Shown here: positions 10,310 through 19,386 of the stretch, one piece after another
Layout of the letters: the number at the start of each line of letters is the position of its first letter
Position numbering within the stretch: the stretch's first letter is position 1
Source of the DNA: Bacillus halotolerans
GTDB lineage: Bacteria; Bacillota; Bacilli; Bacillales; Bacillaceae
Length of the DNA: 64,000 bases
Assembly (NCBI RefSeq): GCF_001517105.1
Contig: NZ_LPVF01000010.1
Span: forward strand, 372,001-436,000
Direction of reading: 5' to 3'
The notes under the pieces: model-generated
Seen by the model: the letters and a program-made list of their open reading frames with translations, nothing else
Told to the model about the DNA's origin: nothing
Databases searched by the model: none
Made by a program: the position numbers and the translations under genes

Positions 10310-10672
10310 TTAGCTTAATGTTTTGTTGATTGCTTCAAGCACACGGTCCGCCTGGAAAGGTTTTACGATAAAATCCTTAGCACCGGCTTGAATAGCATCG
10401 ATAACCATTGATTGCTGTCCCATGGCAGAACACATAATGATTTTAGCTTGAGCATCAATTTGTTTAATTTCTTTTAGTGCAGTAATACCGTCCATTTCTG
10501 GCATTGTGATATCCATTGTAACTAAGTCAGGAGAATGCTCTTTAAATTTTTCTACAGCCTGAGCGCCATTTTCGGCTTCTGCCACTACGTCAAAACCGTT
10601 TTTTACCAAAATATCTTTGATCATCATTCTCATAAATGCTGCGTCATCTACAATTAAAATTCTATGTGCCAT
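10310..10672 (-). CDS. cheY: Chemotaxis response regulator CheY
   Basis: CheY is a 120-residue single-domain receiver that carries the chemotaxis signal from CheA to the switch. Acidic residues D9 and D10, phosphoacceptor D54 (MDITMPEMDG), the switch residues MCSA, and the conserved Lys in IVKPF are all present. It lies between fliY, whose product dephosphorylates CheY-P and binds it, and fliZ, as in other Bacillus. No output domain is present. Confidence 0.97.
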   Translation of the reverse strand: MAHRILIVDDAAFMRMMIKDILVKNGFDVVAEAENGAQAVEKFKEHSPDLVTMDITMPEMDGITALKEIKQIDAQAKIIMCSAMGQQSMVIDAIQAGAKDFIVKPFQADRVLEAINKTLS

Positions 10673-10699
10673 AATTTTTTTCTCTCTCCTCGTGTTTCT

Positions 10700-11836
10700 T
10701 TATTTTAAATTATTAATGCGTTCTGCCTGGCTTAATATGTCAGTGACCCTTACTCCGAAGTTTTCCTCAATGACCACGACTTCGCCTTTGGCGACGATAC
10801 GCTGATTCACTAAAATATCTACCGGCTCACCGGCTAATTTATCAAGCTCAATAATACTTCCGGCTGAAAGTTCTAAAATTTCTTTTACGCTTCTTTTCGT
10901 TCTGCCGAGTTCAACAGTGATCGAAAGCGGGATATCCAAAAGCATATCCAGATTGTTTATAGGAGCTTGTGTGCTCTCATTTGGATCAAATGATGAAAAT
11001 TCCACTGGTGAAACTTGAACAGGCGCGGCTTTCTTCGGTTTCCCCTGCCTTTTAGCCGGCGCTTGCTGCTGCGGTTCGTTCCGCGGCTCGGGCATCACAG
11101 GCTCTTTCGGCTGTTCATATGTAACCTCAGGCTCCGGCGTTGTTTCTTCAGCTGGACTTTCCTCCGTGTTCATAAGGCTCGAGATCAAATCTTTAGCAAA
11201 TGTCAGCGGATATAGCTGCATGATGTTAGAATCTATTAACTCGCCCACCTTCAAGCGGAAAGAAACTTTAACCAGCATTTCATCAGCAGGAATACGGTCT
11301 GTTCCTTTTTCTTCATTTACATCAAGCAGTTCTACACGCGGGGGTGAAATATCAATTTTTTTACTGAATACAGTAGACATTGACGTTGCTGCCGACCCCA
11401 TCATTTGGTTCATCGCTTCTTGAACCGCGCTCAAATGGATCTCTCCAAGTGAAGGATCTGCACCTTTCCCGTCTCCCCCGATCATTAGGTCCGCAATAAT
11501 CGCCGCGTCACTTTGTTCGACGACTAGCAGGTTGCTGCCGCTGAAACCTTCCGTATAATTCACTTCAATTGCAACATACGGTTCAGGAAACGCATCACTG
11601 ATTTTGCTTCTTGGGATGACAGTTACGTTTGGAGTCGTAATATCAACTTTTTGATTTAAAAGCGTGGATAAAGCTGTCGCTGAACTGCCGAATGAAATAT
11701 TTCCGATTTCACCGATCGCATCACGCTCCATGTCCGATAAGTCATGCACTTCCGTAGCCTCAGGCTCGTCAGGTGTGCTGCTCGTGCCGTTAAGAAGCGC
11801 GTCAATCTCATCTTGAGATAATCTGTTATTCTCCAT
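10700..11836 (-). CDS. fliY: Flagellar switch protein and CheY-P phosphatase FliY
   Basis: FliY is a fusion of three parts. An N-terminal CheY-P-binding peptide (LSQDEIDALLNG, residues 6-17) is nearly identical to that of FliM. A CheC-like phosphatase domain has two duplicated D/E-x3-N-like sites (about 35-210). A C-terminal FliN domain (about 300-378, LDIPLSITVELGRTKRSVKEIL) builds the C ring. A Pro/Gln-rich linker separates the last two. I chose the ATG at 11836, downstream of AGAGGTG and overlapping the fliM stop; a GTG at 11845 is an alternative. The length of 378 residues is as expected. Confidence 0.95.
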   Translation of the reverse strand: MENNRLSQDEIDALLNGTSSTPDEPEATEVHDLSDMERDAIGEIGNISFGSSATALSTLLNQKVDITTPNVTVIPRSKISDAFPEPYVAIEVNYTEGFSGSNLLVVEQSDAAIIADLMIGGDGKGADPSLGEIHLSAVQEAMNQMMGSAATSMSTVFSKKIDISPPRVELLDVNEEKGTDRIPADEMLVKVSFRLKVGELIDSNIMQLYPLTFAKDLISSLMNTEESPAEETTPEPEVTYEQPKEPVMPEPRNEPQQQAPAKRQGKPKKAAPVQVSPVEFSSFDPNESTQAPINNLDMLLDIPLSITVELGRTKRSVKEILELSAGSIIELDKLAGEPVDILVNQRIVAKGEVVVIEENFGVRVTDILSQAERINNLK

Positions 11837-12824
11837 CTTGTTCACCTCTTATGTCGTGGTCTAAAATTTGCACTGCCTGTTTTCGATTCACCCGGCCGGC
11901 TTGTCCTAAAAATTTCGGCTTATCTCCGACCAATACAGTAAGAGGATCTGTTACTGATTTGTCCAAAGTTATGCAGTCTCCGACTTCTAAACTTAAAAAC
12001 TCTTCTATTGTCAGTTCAGATGTGCCGAGTTCGGCCACGACAGGTATTTGTGCTGTCATGATACGTTTTTCAAGCGACTTTGTTTCCTCAGGTTTCGGTT
12101 CATTTCTTTCTGATTGCATCCAATAATGGACCGAAAGCTTTGGTATGAGCGGCTCGAGGACGATATGCGGGATACAAAGATTAATGACACCGCTGATTTC
12201 GCCGATTTGGGTGTTGAGTGAAATAACAACAACCGTTTCATTAGGAGATACCATCTGAACAAATTGCGGATTCACTTCAAACTCAGTCATTTCGGGTTCA
12301 ATATCAGCAATGGACTGCCAAGCTTCTTTATAATTTCCCAGTGCATTTTCAAATAAATTAGAAATAATTTTTGTTTCAATTTCTGTTAAACTATCAACCT
12401 TATTATGACTGATCCCGATGCCCCCCATCACACGATCCATCATCGTATAGGCAATTGTCGGGTTAACCTCCATCATAATTCTGCCTTCCATCGGATGGAC
12501 ATCGAATAAATTCAGGATCGTCATATTCGGTATGGATCGGATAAATTCCTCGTATGGAACCTGATCAACAGAGCTGACCGATATATGGATATACGTTCTG
12601 AGCTGAGCAGAAAAGTGAGTTGTAAGCAGTCTTGCAAAATTGTCATGAATTCTTGTTAAACTGCGGATTTGGTCTTTAGAAAACCGCAGCGCGCGTTTGA
12701 AATCATAAACCTTTACTTTTTTCTCTTTTTCTTCTTTTTTCAGCTCTTCAGCATCCATTTCGCCCGTTGATATTGCAGAAAGCAGTGCATCTATTTCATT
12801 TTGGGAGAGAACTTCTCCTGACAT
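11826..12824 (-). CDS. fliM: Flagellar motor switch protein FliM
   Basis: FliM links FliG to FliY/FliN in the C ring and receives CheY-P. The N-terminal CheY-P-binding peptide LSQNEIDALLSA (about 6-17) is followed by a CheC-like middle domain with the conserved MDRVMGGIG loop, then a C-terminal FliN-like domain. The start is the ATG at 12824 after a strong GGAGGTGAGG site, giving 332 residues; an in-frame start nine bases upstream overlaps that site. The 3' end overlaps fliY by 11 bases. Confidence 0.96.
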   Translation of the reverse strand: MSGEVLSQNEIDALLSAISTGEMDAEELKKEEKEKKVKVYDFKRALRFSKDQIRSLTRIHDNFARLLTTHFSAQLRTYIHISVSSVDQVPYEEFIRSIPNMTILNLFDVHPMEGRIMMEVNPTIAYTMMDRVMGGIGISHNKVDSLTEIETKIISNLFENALGNYKEAWQSIADIEPEMTEFEVNPQFVQMVSPNETVVVISLNTQIGEISGVINLCIPHIVLEPLIPKLSVHYWMQSERNEPKPEETKSLEKRIMTAQIPVVAELGTSELTIEEFLSLEVGDCITLDKSVTDPLTVLVGDKPKFLGQAGRVNRKQAVQILDHDIRGEQDGE

Positions 12825-12857
12825 TTTCCTCACCTCCGTATTCTGTCAAATTATGCT

Positions 12858-13280
12858 TTATTGCAGATTAAAAGAGGTAATATACACTTTTTCTACTTTT
12901 CCTTCTTGGAGGTAGCTATTCACTTTATCTTTTAGTTCCTTCTTAAAGGTTTCTTTTCCCTTGTCTCCCTCAATCTCATCAGCATTCGTATCAGCCAGCA
13001 GTGATATAACAGCATCTTTCACTTGAAAATCACGTTTTTCAAGCTCTTCTTTTGATTTATCAGAGTCAGTTTCAAGTTTAATCGCTAAGCGAATAATGTT
13101 ATCGGACTTTAAATTCGTTGTGATTTCTGCTACATCAACAGAAGATGCAACGATTTCATCAATACTTCGTTTTGCCTCATTTTTTTCGGACTTTCCGCCT
13201 AATACAAAATAAGCCGCCGCCCCGAGTGCACCAATTACGATAAGAATAATTAGTAAAATGATCAATAATTTTTTCTTCAT
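12858..13280 (-). CDS. fliL: Flagellar basal body-associated protein FliL
   Basis: FliL is a stator-associated single-pass membrane protein. The 140 residues begin with a membrane anchor ([20 protein letters not shown], about 3-24), followed by an external domain whose middle shows the stomatin-like FliL pattern. It overlaps swrD by four bases and precedes fliM by about 33. The length is typical. Confidence 0.94.
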   Translation of the reverse strand: MKKKLLIILLIILIVIGALGAAAYFVLGGKSEKNEAKRSIDEIVASSVDVAEITTNLKSDNIIRLAIKLETDSDKSKEELEKRDFQVKDAVISLLADTNADEIEGDKGKETFKKELKDKVNSYLQEGKVEKVYITSFNLQ

Positions 13281-13492
13281 TCCGGTTCCTCTATTCCATG
13301 GTCCATTGAAAATATTTGTATTTTTTGATAGAAAGACACGATCTTCTCCAGAACAGCTTCTTCATCTTCTTTTACTACAAACTTCTTACCGTTCGACAGT
13401 GTGATTGTAGTATCCGGAAAGCATTCAATCTGTTCAATAAATAACGCATTCAGCGTAAAGGGCTGCCCATTTAAACGGGTTACTTTAATCAT
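13277..13492 (-). CDS. swrD: Swarming motility protein SwrD (FlbD family, YlzI)
   Basis: This is a 71-residue FlbD-family protein: [20 protein letters not shown] followed by an ESxPDTTITLxNGKKxVVKE-type core. In B. subtilis this gene (ylzI) was renamed swrD because it raises flagellar motor power for swarming. It sits between flgE and fliL and overlaps fliL by four bases. The molecular mechanism is not evident from sequence. Confidence 0.92.
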   Translation of the reverse strand: MIKVTRLNGQPFTLNALFIEQIECFPDTTITLSNGKKFVVKEDEEAVLEKIVSFYQKIQIFSMDHGIEEPE

Positions 13493-13531
13493 AAAACAGC
13501 GGAGAAGCGATTACTCGCCTCCCCTCCCTCC

Positions 13532-14326
13532 TTAACGTTTAAGGTTAACCAGCTCTTGAAGGATTTCATCCGATGTTGTAATAATCTTGGAGTTTGATTG
13601 GAACCCGCGCTGAGCAACAATCATTTCAGTAAACTCGTCAGTTAAATCAACGTTAGACATTTCTATAAATCCTGACTTCAAGGCACCTGTACCGCCATCA
13701 CCAGGCTGATTAGCTGCACTAGCAGTTCCAGAGTTCAAAGATTCACGATACAAGTTGCTTCCGATTTTATCTAAACCGTCACTGTTTGCAAAAGTAACAA
13801 TCCCGATCTGACCGCCATCTTGTGGTTTACCGCCAGCATCAACAATTGACACTTTTCCATCGGATCCGATACTAAAACTTTGAGCATCAAGAGGAATTTT
13901 TATTGTTCCTCCCGTCATATTTAACACATGGTAGCCGTCACCAGTCACCAATGTTCCGGTATTATCTAAATAGAAGTTTCCGGCTCTTGTGTAAGCCGTT
14001 CCATCACCTGTATCGATTTGAAAATAACCGTCGCCGTCAATCGCTAAATCAAGCGTTCTTCCTGTGCTTTGTGTTGCGCTTGTTGAATGGATGGTATCAA
14101 TTGTGCCAGATGATGAACCTAAACCGATCTGCTTAGAGTTTGTTCCGCCGATTGTTGCACCAGCAGCAGAACCGCCGGCAATCGTTTGACTTACCATATC
14201 TTTAAAGGTAACCCGACTCTTTTTGAATCCCACTGTATTTACGTTGGCAATGTTATTGCCGATAACATCAAGTTTTGTTTGAAAGTTTTTCATACCGCTG
14301 ATTCCAGAATAAAGTGAACGTAACAT
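13532..14326 (-). CDS. flgE: Flagellar hook protein FlgE (formerly FlgG)
   Basis: This subunit forms the hook joining rod and filament. The N-terminal axial-family signature (MLRSLYSGISGMKNFQ, then LDVIGNNIANVNTVGFK) and the C-terminal heptad segment (FIEMSNVDLTDEFTEMI, then AQRGFQSNSKIITTSDEIL) form the coiled-coil core. The middle is the exposed hook domain, including an RTLDLAIDGDGYFQI strand. At 264 residues it is short for a FlgE and was once called FlgG, but its position after flgD and the B. subtilis literature make it the hook protein. Confidence 0.92.
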   Translation of the reverse strand: MLRSLYSGISGMKNFQTKLDVIGNNIANVNTVGFKKSRVTFKDMVSQTIAGGSAAGATIGGTNSKQIGLGSSSGTIDTIHSTSATQSTGRTLDLAIDGDGYFQIDTGDGTAYTRAGNFYLDNTGTLVTGDGYHVLNMTGGTIKIPLDAQSFSIGSDGKVSIVDAGGKPQDGGQIGIVTFANSDGLDKIGSNLYRESLNSGTASAANQPGDGGTGALKSGFIEMSNVDLTDEFTEMIVAQRGFQSNSKIITTSDEILQELVNLKR

Positions 14327-14347
14327 AATATATTCCCCCAGATGTTT

Positions 14348-14773
14348 TTATTTAGAAGATTGTCCCACAGACATGACATTCGCCGGACTGATCTCAGTCC
14401 CATCATCAAGAACGAGATAATAATTTCCTTTAGAATGTTTAACAGAGCTTACTGTGCCTGTTTTATCTGTTGCACTTTTACCATCAGTCCAAGATACTTC
14501 TTTTCCCATCCAATCAACATACGTTGTAAACGGATCTTGGTTTTCAACAAATTTAGTCATCGTCGTATTCAGATTCATCATCTGTTCCAGGCTTGAAAAA
14601 GTCGCCATCTGGCTGATAAATTCTTTGTCATCAACCGGATTAAGCGGATCTTGGTTTTGGACTTGAGTCATTAATATTTTTAAAAACTCGTCTTTTCCCA
14701 GGCTGCTGTTGCTTGCAGCGGCAGTGCTGCTTGTTTTTTCAGGCAATTTATATTCTGAGCTTATTGATGTCAT
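14348..14773 (-). CDS. flgD: Flagellar hook assembly scaffold protein FlgD
   Basis: FlgD caps the growing hook. The 141 residues contain the [20 protein letters not shown] signature (about 26-45) that defines the N-terminal FlgD region, and [20 protein letters not shown] after it. The C-terminal Ig-like part seen in enterobacterial FlgD is much reduced, as is usual in Bacillus. Its ATG overlaps the fliK stop by four bases. Confidence 0.95.
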   Translation of the reverse strand: MTSISSEYKLPEKTSSTAAASNSSLGKDEFLKILMTQVQNQDPLNPVDDKEFISQMATFSSLEQMMNLNTTMTKFVENQDPFTTYVDWMGKEVSWTDGKSATDKTGTVSSVKHSKGNYYLVLDDGTEISPANVMSVGQSSK

Positions 14774-16236
14774 TCTTCTTCCTCCAATTCAACCATTGAC
14801 ACTTCATCAAGCAAGTCGCCAAACTCGTTTGATTGCTTTTTCTGTCTTTGTTGCTTCTGTCCCTCTTGCTGCTGTTTCTGTTCATCAGCAAGCTGGCCAT
14901 ATATCGGCTGGTCTCCGCTTTGAATCGGCAATGTAAAACGGTCAACTTGGACAGCCATATTCGGCAGTGATTGCTTCAGCTGAGGCAGATGTTGTTCGAG
15001 CAGCTCTTTTGCAGATTGGCTGGATGCAATGATTTTACTCTGGAACATTCCATTTTCATTTGTCAGCTTAATTGTGACAAATCCTAAATGTTCAGGGTTC
15101 AGCCGAATTGTAAAACTGCCGGTTGACCTCCCAAAGGGTGTATATTTCATCTGCTTCCATGCACTGATCACTTGATCAGCAACGGTTTTCGTTTCGGCTG
15201 CATGCAAATCAGATGAGAGCTGCAAATCGAGTGTCTGAACTCCTCCGGTGCTCCGGTAGCCTGAAAACATCATTTGAATTCCTGACTTACTATCTATAGG
15301 CTGAATACTTACAGAGGAATCTGCCGTACTTTTATTACCTGACGTCAGAGTGTCCGGTGTAAGGGCACGTTTTGCGACATCTTGTGACGATTTAGGTGAT
15401 TTCGATAACAAGAAAGCTTTCAGCTGACTTTCAACTATATTCCATTCCTTCGTCCCTTTTTGAGGAAGCACTGACATCTGTTCCATTAAGCTTTGAAAAC
15501 TTTTCAGCTCTGACTTTGACATCGTATAAAGCTTTGAACTTGACTCGTCTTTTGTAAATATCTGCTGTCTAAGATCCTGAATAAGCTGTTCCGATATGCC
15601 CTTTTTATCTAATGCCGAAAGAAATTCATCTCCATTTTTGTAGACAATATGAGCTTGATGATCACGGTCAGTCATTTTATTTCCTTCTAAAAGCTGACTG
15701 ATAAGCATTTGGATATGAATAAGCGTTTTAACATCTTCTGCTGATGCATCATTTTCCTGAACTTCTTGCTCGCTATCAGACTTGAGTTCATCAGTAGCGG
15801 CATCACCAGCTGAATTCTTTGCAGTCAGAGCAGTTTTCTCTTCAGAAATGGTTTTGTCTGCAAGTATTTGCCCCATGTGCAGTTGATCAGTTCCGTCAGC
15901 CAATTTTAATTCAACTTCTTGCAGCAGATTCTGTAACATTTGCTGAGCGGATTCATCCAGCTGCTTTCCTGTTAGTTTACTTAACGTTTGCAGAAGATCG
16001 GCTTTTTGCTTGTCTTGGTTTTCAGGAGTTGCTTTTAGCCAATCACTGATCTTTTTACATGCATCTTTTAAAAGCTGATCGTCAGTCAGAGTCCCATTTC
16101 CTTGTGATGAAGGTTCTTTCGAGCCGGCTTCAGACATAAGCCAATTTTGAAAAACTCCCTGGCTATTTTTGATTGTTTTAGCAGCTGTCCCTGCTGTAGT
16201 TTGCAGCCGAGGTCCGGCTAATTCAAGCAGCTTCAC
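14770..16236 (-). CDS. fliK: Flagellar hook-length control protein FliK
   Basis: FliK measures the hook and triggers the FlhB switch. The 488 residues have a long, low-complexity N-terminal ruler region rich in Gln, Lys and Ser, and a conserved C-terminal domain (about 370-455) with [14 protein letters not shown] and [15 protein letters not shown]. The tail is strongly Gln/Lys-rich. It lies between ylxF and flgD. It is the reference for the FliK-like C-terminus of YlqG (34544-36280), which lies outside this operon. Confidence 0.94.
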   Translation of the reverse strand: MKLLELAGPRLQTTAGTAAKTIKNSQGVFQNWLMSEAGSKEPSSQGNGTLTDDQLLKDACKKISDWLKATPENQDKQKADLLQTLSKLTGKQLDESAQQMLQNLLQEVELKLADGTDQLHMGQILADKTISEEKTALTAKNSAGDAATDELKSDSEQEVQENDASAEDVKTLIHIQMLISQLLEGNKMTDRDHQAHIVYKNGDEFLSALDKKGISEQLIQDLRQQIFTKDESSSKLYTMSKSELKSFQSLMEQMSVLPQKGTKEWNIVESQLKAFLLSKSPKSSQDVAKRALTPDTLTSGNKSTADSSVSIQPIDSKSGIQMMFSGYRSTGGVQTLDLQLSSDLHAAETKTVADQVISAWKQMKYTPFGRSTGSFTIRLNPEHLGFVTIKLTNENGMFQSKIIASSQSAKELLEQHLPQLKQSLPNMAVQVDRFTLPIQSGDQPIYGQLADEQKQQQEGQKQQRQKKQSNEFGDLLDEVSMVELEEEE

Positions 16237-16247
16237 CTTTATTCCCC

Positions 16248-16862
16248 CTATTCTTGGCTGGCAGCAATTTTTTCTGTATATGTTGCCGCTTGCTCAGGAG
16301 TCATTTTTGCCAAAATTTCAGCAAGCTGCTTTTTGCTCAGTCCATTCAATATTTTCAGCGCTTCTTTTTCGTTTAATTGGGCAATGATTTTAGCAGCTTT
16401 TCCGCTGTCCATGCTTTTATAAACACTGATGACTTTATCATCAGAAGCTTTATCAGAACTTGATGAACCTTCTGTGTGATCCTTCGATGTCTTTTTTTGG
16501 TCTTCCGCTGTTTTTTCAAGAGAACGAATTTTTTGATTCAGCCTGTCTATTTCAGATTTGCTTGTATCCAAATCTTTATTCAATATACTGATCTCACTTT
16601 TTTGATCCTTAATGGTTTTTTCCAAGGCCGCCGTATTACTGTTATTCTTAGCTGCTGATGATGTATCTTTTTTATCTTCGGTCTCAGGAACCAATTCTTT
16701 AAGAACTGGCGTTTTGGCTGCAGCTTCCTGTATCGGCTTTAAGACATTGACACCAGCCGCCCAGAGAACAATCCCCCCTGCTATAAGCAGAAATATCAGC
16801 GGAAGGATAATGATCAGCAAAACCGATCGGAACTTACCTGATTCTTTCTTTTTGCCGGACAT
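16248..16862 (-). CDS. ylxF: YlxF, MotE-like membrane protein of the fla/che operon
   Basis: This is a single-pass membrane protein of 204 residues. A short basic N-terminus is followed by a membrane helix (about 14-37), a coiled coil (about 75-115, heptads in the ALEKTIKDQKSEISILNKDL region), a Ser/Asp-rich spacer and a C-terminal helical domain resembling the MgtE N-terminal/MotE domain (KAAKIIAQLNEKEALKILNG). MotE in other bacteria is a chaperone for the stator protein MotC and also binds FliG-like folds. Its place between fliJ and fliK supports a motor or export role, but the exact function is not shown by sequence. Confidence 0.85.
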   Translation of the reverse strand: MSGKKKESGKFRSVLLIIILPLIFLLIAGGIVLWAAGVNVLKPIQEAAAKTPVLKELVPETEDKKDTSSAAKNNSNTAALEKTIKDQKSEISILNKDLDTSKSEIDRLNQKIRSLEKTAEDQKKTSKDHTEGSSSSDKASDDKVISVYKSMDSGKAAKIIAQLNEKEALKILNGLSKKQLAEILAKMTPEQAATYTEKIAASQE

Positions 16863-16873
16863 TACATTCGCTC

Positions 16874-17317
16874 CTAATGGCCCTGAATCATAAACTGCTT
16901 GATCGAAATATCGTCCATTTCTTTCATCTCTGCAGCTTTGTCTTCAAGAGCAAACATTTTAAACTGTTTTTCACGCATCTTTTCAAACTTCTTCACTTCA
17001 ATATTTTTTTCTGTTAACACTTCTTGCTTTTGGTTCATTTGATTCCTTTTCATAATGACGAGCTTTTGGTAGTGATAAATTGTGTTTTCAAGATTTGAGA
17101 CAAATTGCTGATAATGCCTCATCTCTTGAACGCTCATCCCGCTTTTCAGTTTGTTTTCTTTATTTTGCTCAAGCAATTCCTTTTTGCTCATATTCTCATA
17201 TAGTTTCTCCGCTACAGTTTCAAATTCAGAAACTGATTGCTGATACTCAGACAAAGACTGGTCTTTTTCGTTCTCTTTTAGTTCCAGCAGCTTTTGGAAT
17301 CTAAATTGATAGGCCAC
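16874..17317 (-). CDS. fliJ: Flagellar export protein FliJ
   Basis: FliJ is the central stalk of the FliI ATPase and connects it to FlhA. The 147 residues are predicted almost entirely as a long antiparallel coiled coil (YQFRFQKLLELKENEKDQ at the start, charged heptads throughout), as in the family. It follows fliI with four bases between them. Sequence conservation is low in FliJ proteins, so identity rests on fold pattern, length and position. Confidence 0.92.
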   Translation of the reverse strand: MAYQFRFQKLLELKENEKDQSLSEYQQSVSEFETVAEKLYENMSKKELLEQNKENKLKSGMSVQEMRHYQQFVSNLENTIYHYQKLVIMKRNQMNQKQEVLTEKNIEVKKFEKMREKQFKMFALEDKAAEMKEMDDISIKQFMIQGH

Positions 17318-17320
17318 GTT

Positions 17321-18637
17321 CTATTCCTCATTTCCTGTCAAACTAGTTAATGCAGCAATGCTTTCTTCCAATGATGCTGATTCTTCTGTTCCCTGCTTCA
17401 GAAATTGAATAAGCTGCGGATAAAATTGTATCGCCTCATCAATTTCTCTTGAGGACCCTCTTTTGTAAGCTCCTATATTAATGAGATCTTCAGAATTTTG
17501 ATACGTTGATAAAAGTTCACGGAATTTATTCGCTGCGTCTAAGTGCTGTTTTGTCGAGATGTTTGACATCACCCTGCTGATGCTTTTTAACACATTGACG
17601 GCAGGAAACTGGCCTTTATTAGCAAGAGCCCTGTCTAACACAATGTGTCCGTCTAAGATTCCGCGAACAGTATCAGCAATAGGCTCATTCATGTCATCTC
17701 CGTCGACTAACACTGTATAAAACGCTGTGATTGTTCCGTGTTCATTTGCACCTGTTCTCTCTAGTAAACGAGGTAAAATAGCGAACACAGAGGGTGTATA
17801 TCCTTTTGTCGTCGGGGGCTCTCCAGCGGCAAGTCCGATCTCCCTCTGAGCCATCGCCACCCTTGTGACAGAATCCATCATAAACATGACATTTTGCCCT
17901 TTATCACGAAAGTACTCAGCAATGGCTGTCGCCGTATATGCGGCTTTCAACCTCGTTAATGCAGGCTGGTCTGAGGTAGCAACAACTACAATTGACCGCT
18001 TCAGACCCTCTGCTCCCAAGTCTTTTTCAATAAACTCCCGAACCTCTCGACCGCGTTCTCCGACGAGTGCAATTACGTTCAAATCAGCTTCGGTCTGTTT
18101 AGCGATCATTCCCATTAATGTGCTTTTCCCGACGCCGCTTCCTGCGAAAATACCAATCCGCTGGCCTTTTCCGACAGTCAGCAGACTGTCAATAGACCTG
18201 ACGCCAACACCCATTTTTTTCCTGATAGGCGGGCGTTTCATCGGGTTAGGAGGTGATTGCTCCGTCGATACAGGCGAAAGTCCTTTCGGCAAAAGTTTTC
18301 CGTCGAGCGGTTCGCCAAACGCATCAATGACTTGTCCGATCAGACCGGCTCCTACCTTTACACGAAGAGATTCACCGGTGGCTTCAACAATGCTCCCGGG
18401 GGCAATGCTTGCAGCCTCTAAATAGGGCATTAACAAAATATTTTCTTCCTGAAAGCCAACAACTTCAGCTTTGATGACTTTACCTGATTGACCTTTTGCA
18501 TAAATCAGGCACAGGTCGCCTATTGAGCTTGCCGGCCCCTTTGATTCGATCATCAAGCCGATCACCCGTTTTACTTTTCCATAACGCTTATACGAGTCTG
18601 TCATTTCTATGCAATCTATCAGACTCTGTGTCTTCAT
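17321..18637 (-). CDS. fliI: Flagellum-specific export ATPase FliI
   Basis: FliI is an F1-beta-like hexameric ATPase that unfolds and delivers export substrates. Walker A AGSGVGKS is at 165-172, GERGREVREF follows, and Walker B is in VMFMMDSVTRVAMAQREIG. The C-terminal helical domain binds FliJ. Its start overlaps the fliH stop by four bases. Length (438) and motifs are normal. Confidence 0.97.
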   Translation of the reverse strand: MKTQSLIDCIEMTDSYKRYGKVKRVIGLMIESKGPASSIGDLCLIYAKGQSGKVIKAEVVGFQEENILLMPYLEAASIAPGSIVEATGESLRVKVGAGLIGQVIDAFGEPLDGKLLPKGLSPVSTEQSPPNPMKRPPIRKKMGVGVRSIDSLLTVGKGQRIGIFAGSGVGKSTLMGMIAKQTEADLNVIALVGERGREVREFIEKDLGAEGLKRSIVVVATSDQPALTRLKAAYTATAIAEYFRDKGQNVMFMMDSVTRVAMAQREIGLAAGEPPTTKGYTPSVFAILPRLLERTGANEHGTITAFYTVLVDGDDMNEPIADTVRGILDGHIVLDRALANKGQFPAVNVLKSISRVMSNISTKQHLDAANKFRELLSTYQNSEDLINIGAYKRGSSREIDEAIQFYPQLIQFLKQGTEESASLEESIAALTSLTGNEE

Positions 18638-19386
18638 TGATCCGCACCTGCTTCCAGTGCTGAAAGGAGCTTATGCTTCAGTTGCACCAGCTGGGTATCA
18701 ATGCTTGCATCCACTCTTCCAAAAGGAGTTTCTATATAACATGATCCTTTTTCAGCTTTTTCGTCTGCGTATAAACCTAGCCGGCATTCTTTGTAAAGAA
18801 GCTGCTGGATTTCGTCTTTATGCTGAAAAACTGTTTCATAGTAATAAGGGTCCACATATATTGATATATCGTCATATTCCTTTACTTCGTTTACCACCTG
18901 TTTCACAAGCAGGATAAAGGCCTCTTTATCATCAGATTTTTGCTGCCATACTTTTTTAGCTAACGCAACGGCAAGCTCAACAATTTCTCCGGAGGCATCT
19001 TCAAGCTTATCCTCTACAGCTTTTCTGGACATCTCTGTTATGCTGTTTGCCTGATTGATCAGCTCAGCATACTGTTGTAAGGCTTCAGCTCTCCCTAATG
19101 CCACACCTTGTTCGAAACCTTCTGTTTTCGCTTCTTCAATAAGCTGCTGTTTTTCAGCCGCCCAATCATTTTTTTCCTGCTCAATTTGACGGCGGATGTC
19201 TTCCATCTGGCTGTTCGCTTGCTCGGAAATCCGATCAGCTTCTTCTTTGATCCGGGCCATTAACGCTTCCGGATTTTCTTCAGTCTGTAAAAGATGTGAA
19301 TGATCGATCCGAACCTCTTGTAAAGAAAGCTTTCTTCTTTCCTGCTGTGGGGAAAAAGATGATTCTTGTTTAATGATATTAGACAA
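18634..19386 (-). CDS. fliH: Flagellar export ATPase regulator FliH
   Basis: FliH anchors FliI to the C ring and inhibits its ATPase before docking. The 250 residues have a long charged coiled coil (about 35-110, with GFEQGVALGRAEAL) and a C-terminal domain of the V-ATPase E-subunit type. The start is a TTG at 19386 inside the fliG 3' end, spaced nine bases after GGAGGAG; a downstream start would give a shorter protein of the size sometimes annotated. It overlaps fliG by eight bases and fliI by four. Confidence 0.92.
   Translation of the reverse strand: MSNIIKQESSFSPQQERRKLSLQEVRIDHSHLLQTEENPEALMARIKEEADRISEQANSQMEDIRRQIEQEKNDWAAEKQQLIEEAKTEGFEQGVALGRAEALQQYAELINQANSITEMSRKAVEDKLEDASGEIVELAVALAKKVWQQKSDDKEAFILLVKQVVNEVKEYDDISIYVDPYYYETVFQHKDEIQQLLYKECRLGLYADEKAEKGSCYIETPFGRVDASIDTQLVQLKHKLLSALEAGADQ

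Noticed and set aside
17865..18425. Plus-strand reading frame of 186 codons
   Set aside because: It lies wholly antisense within fliI, has no ribosome-binding site and a composition typical of a shadow frame.
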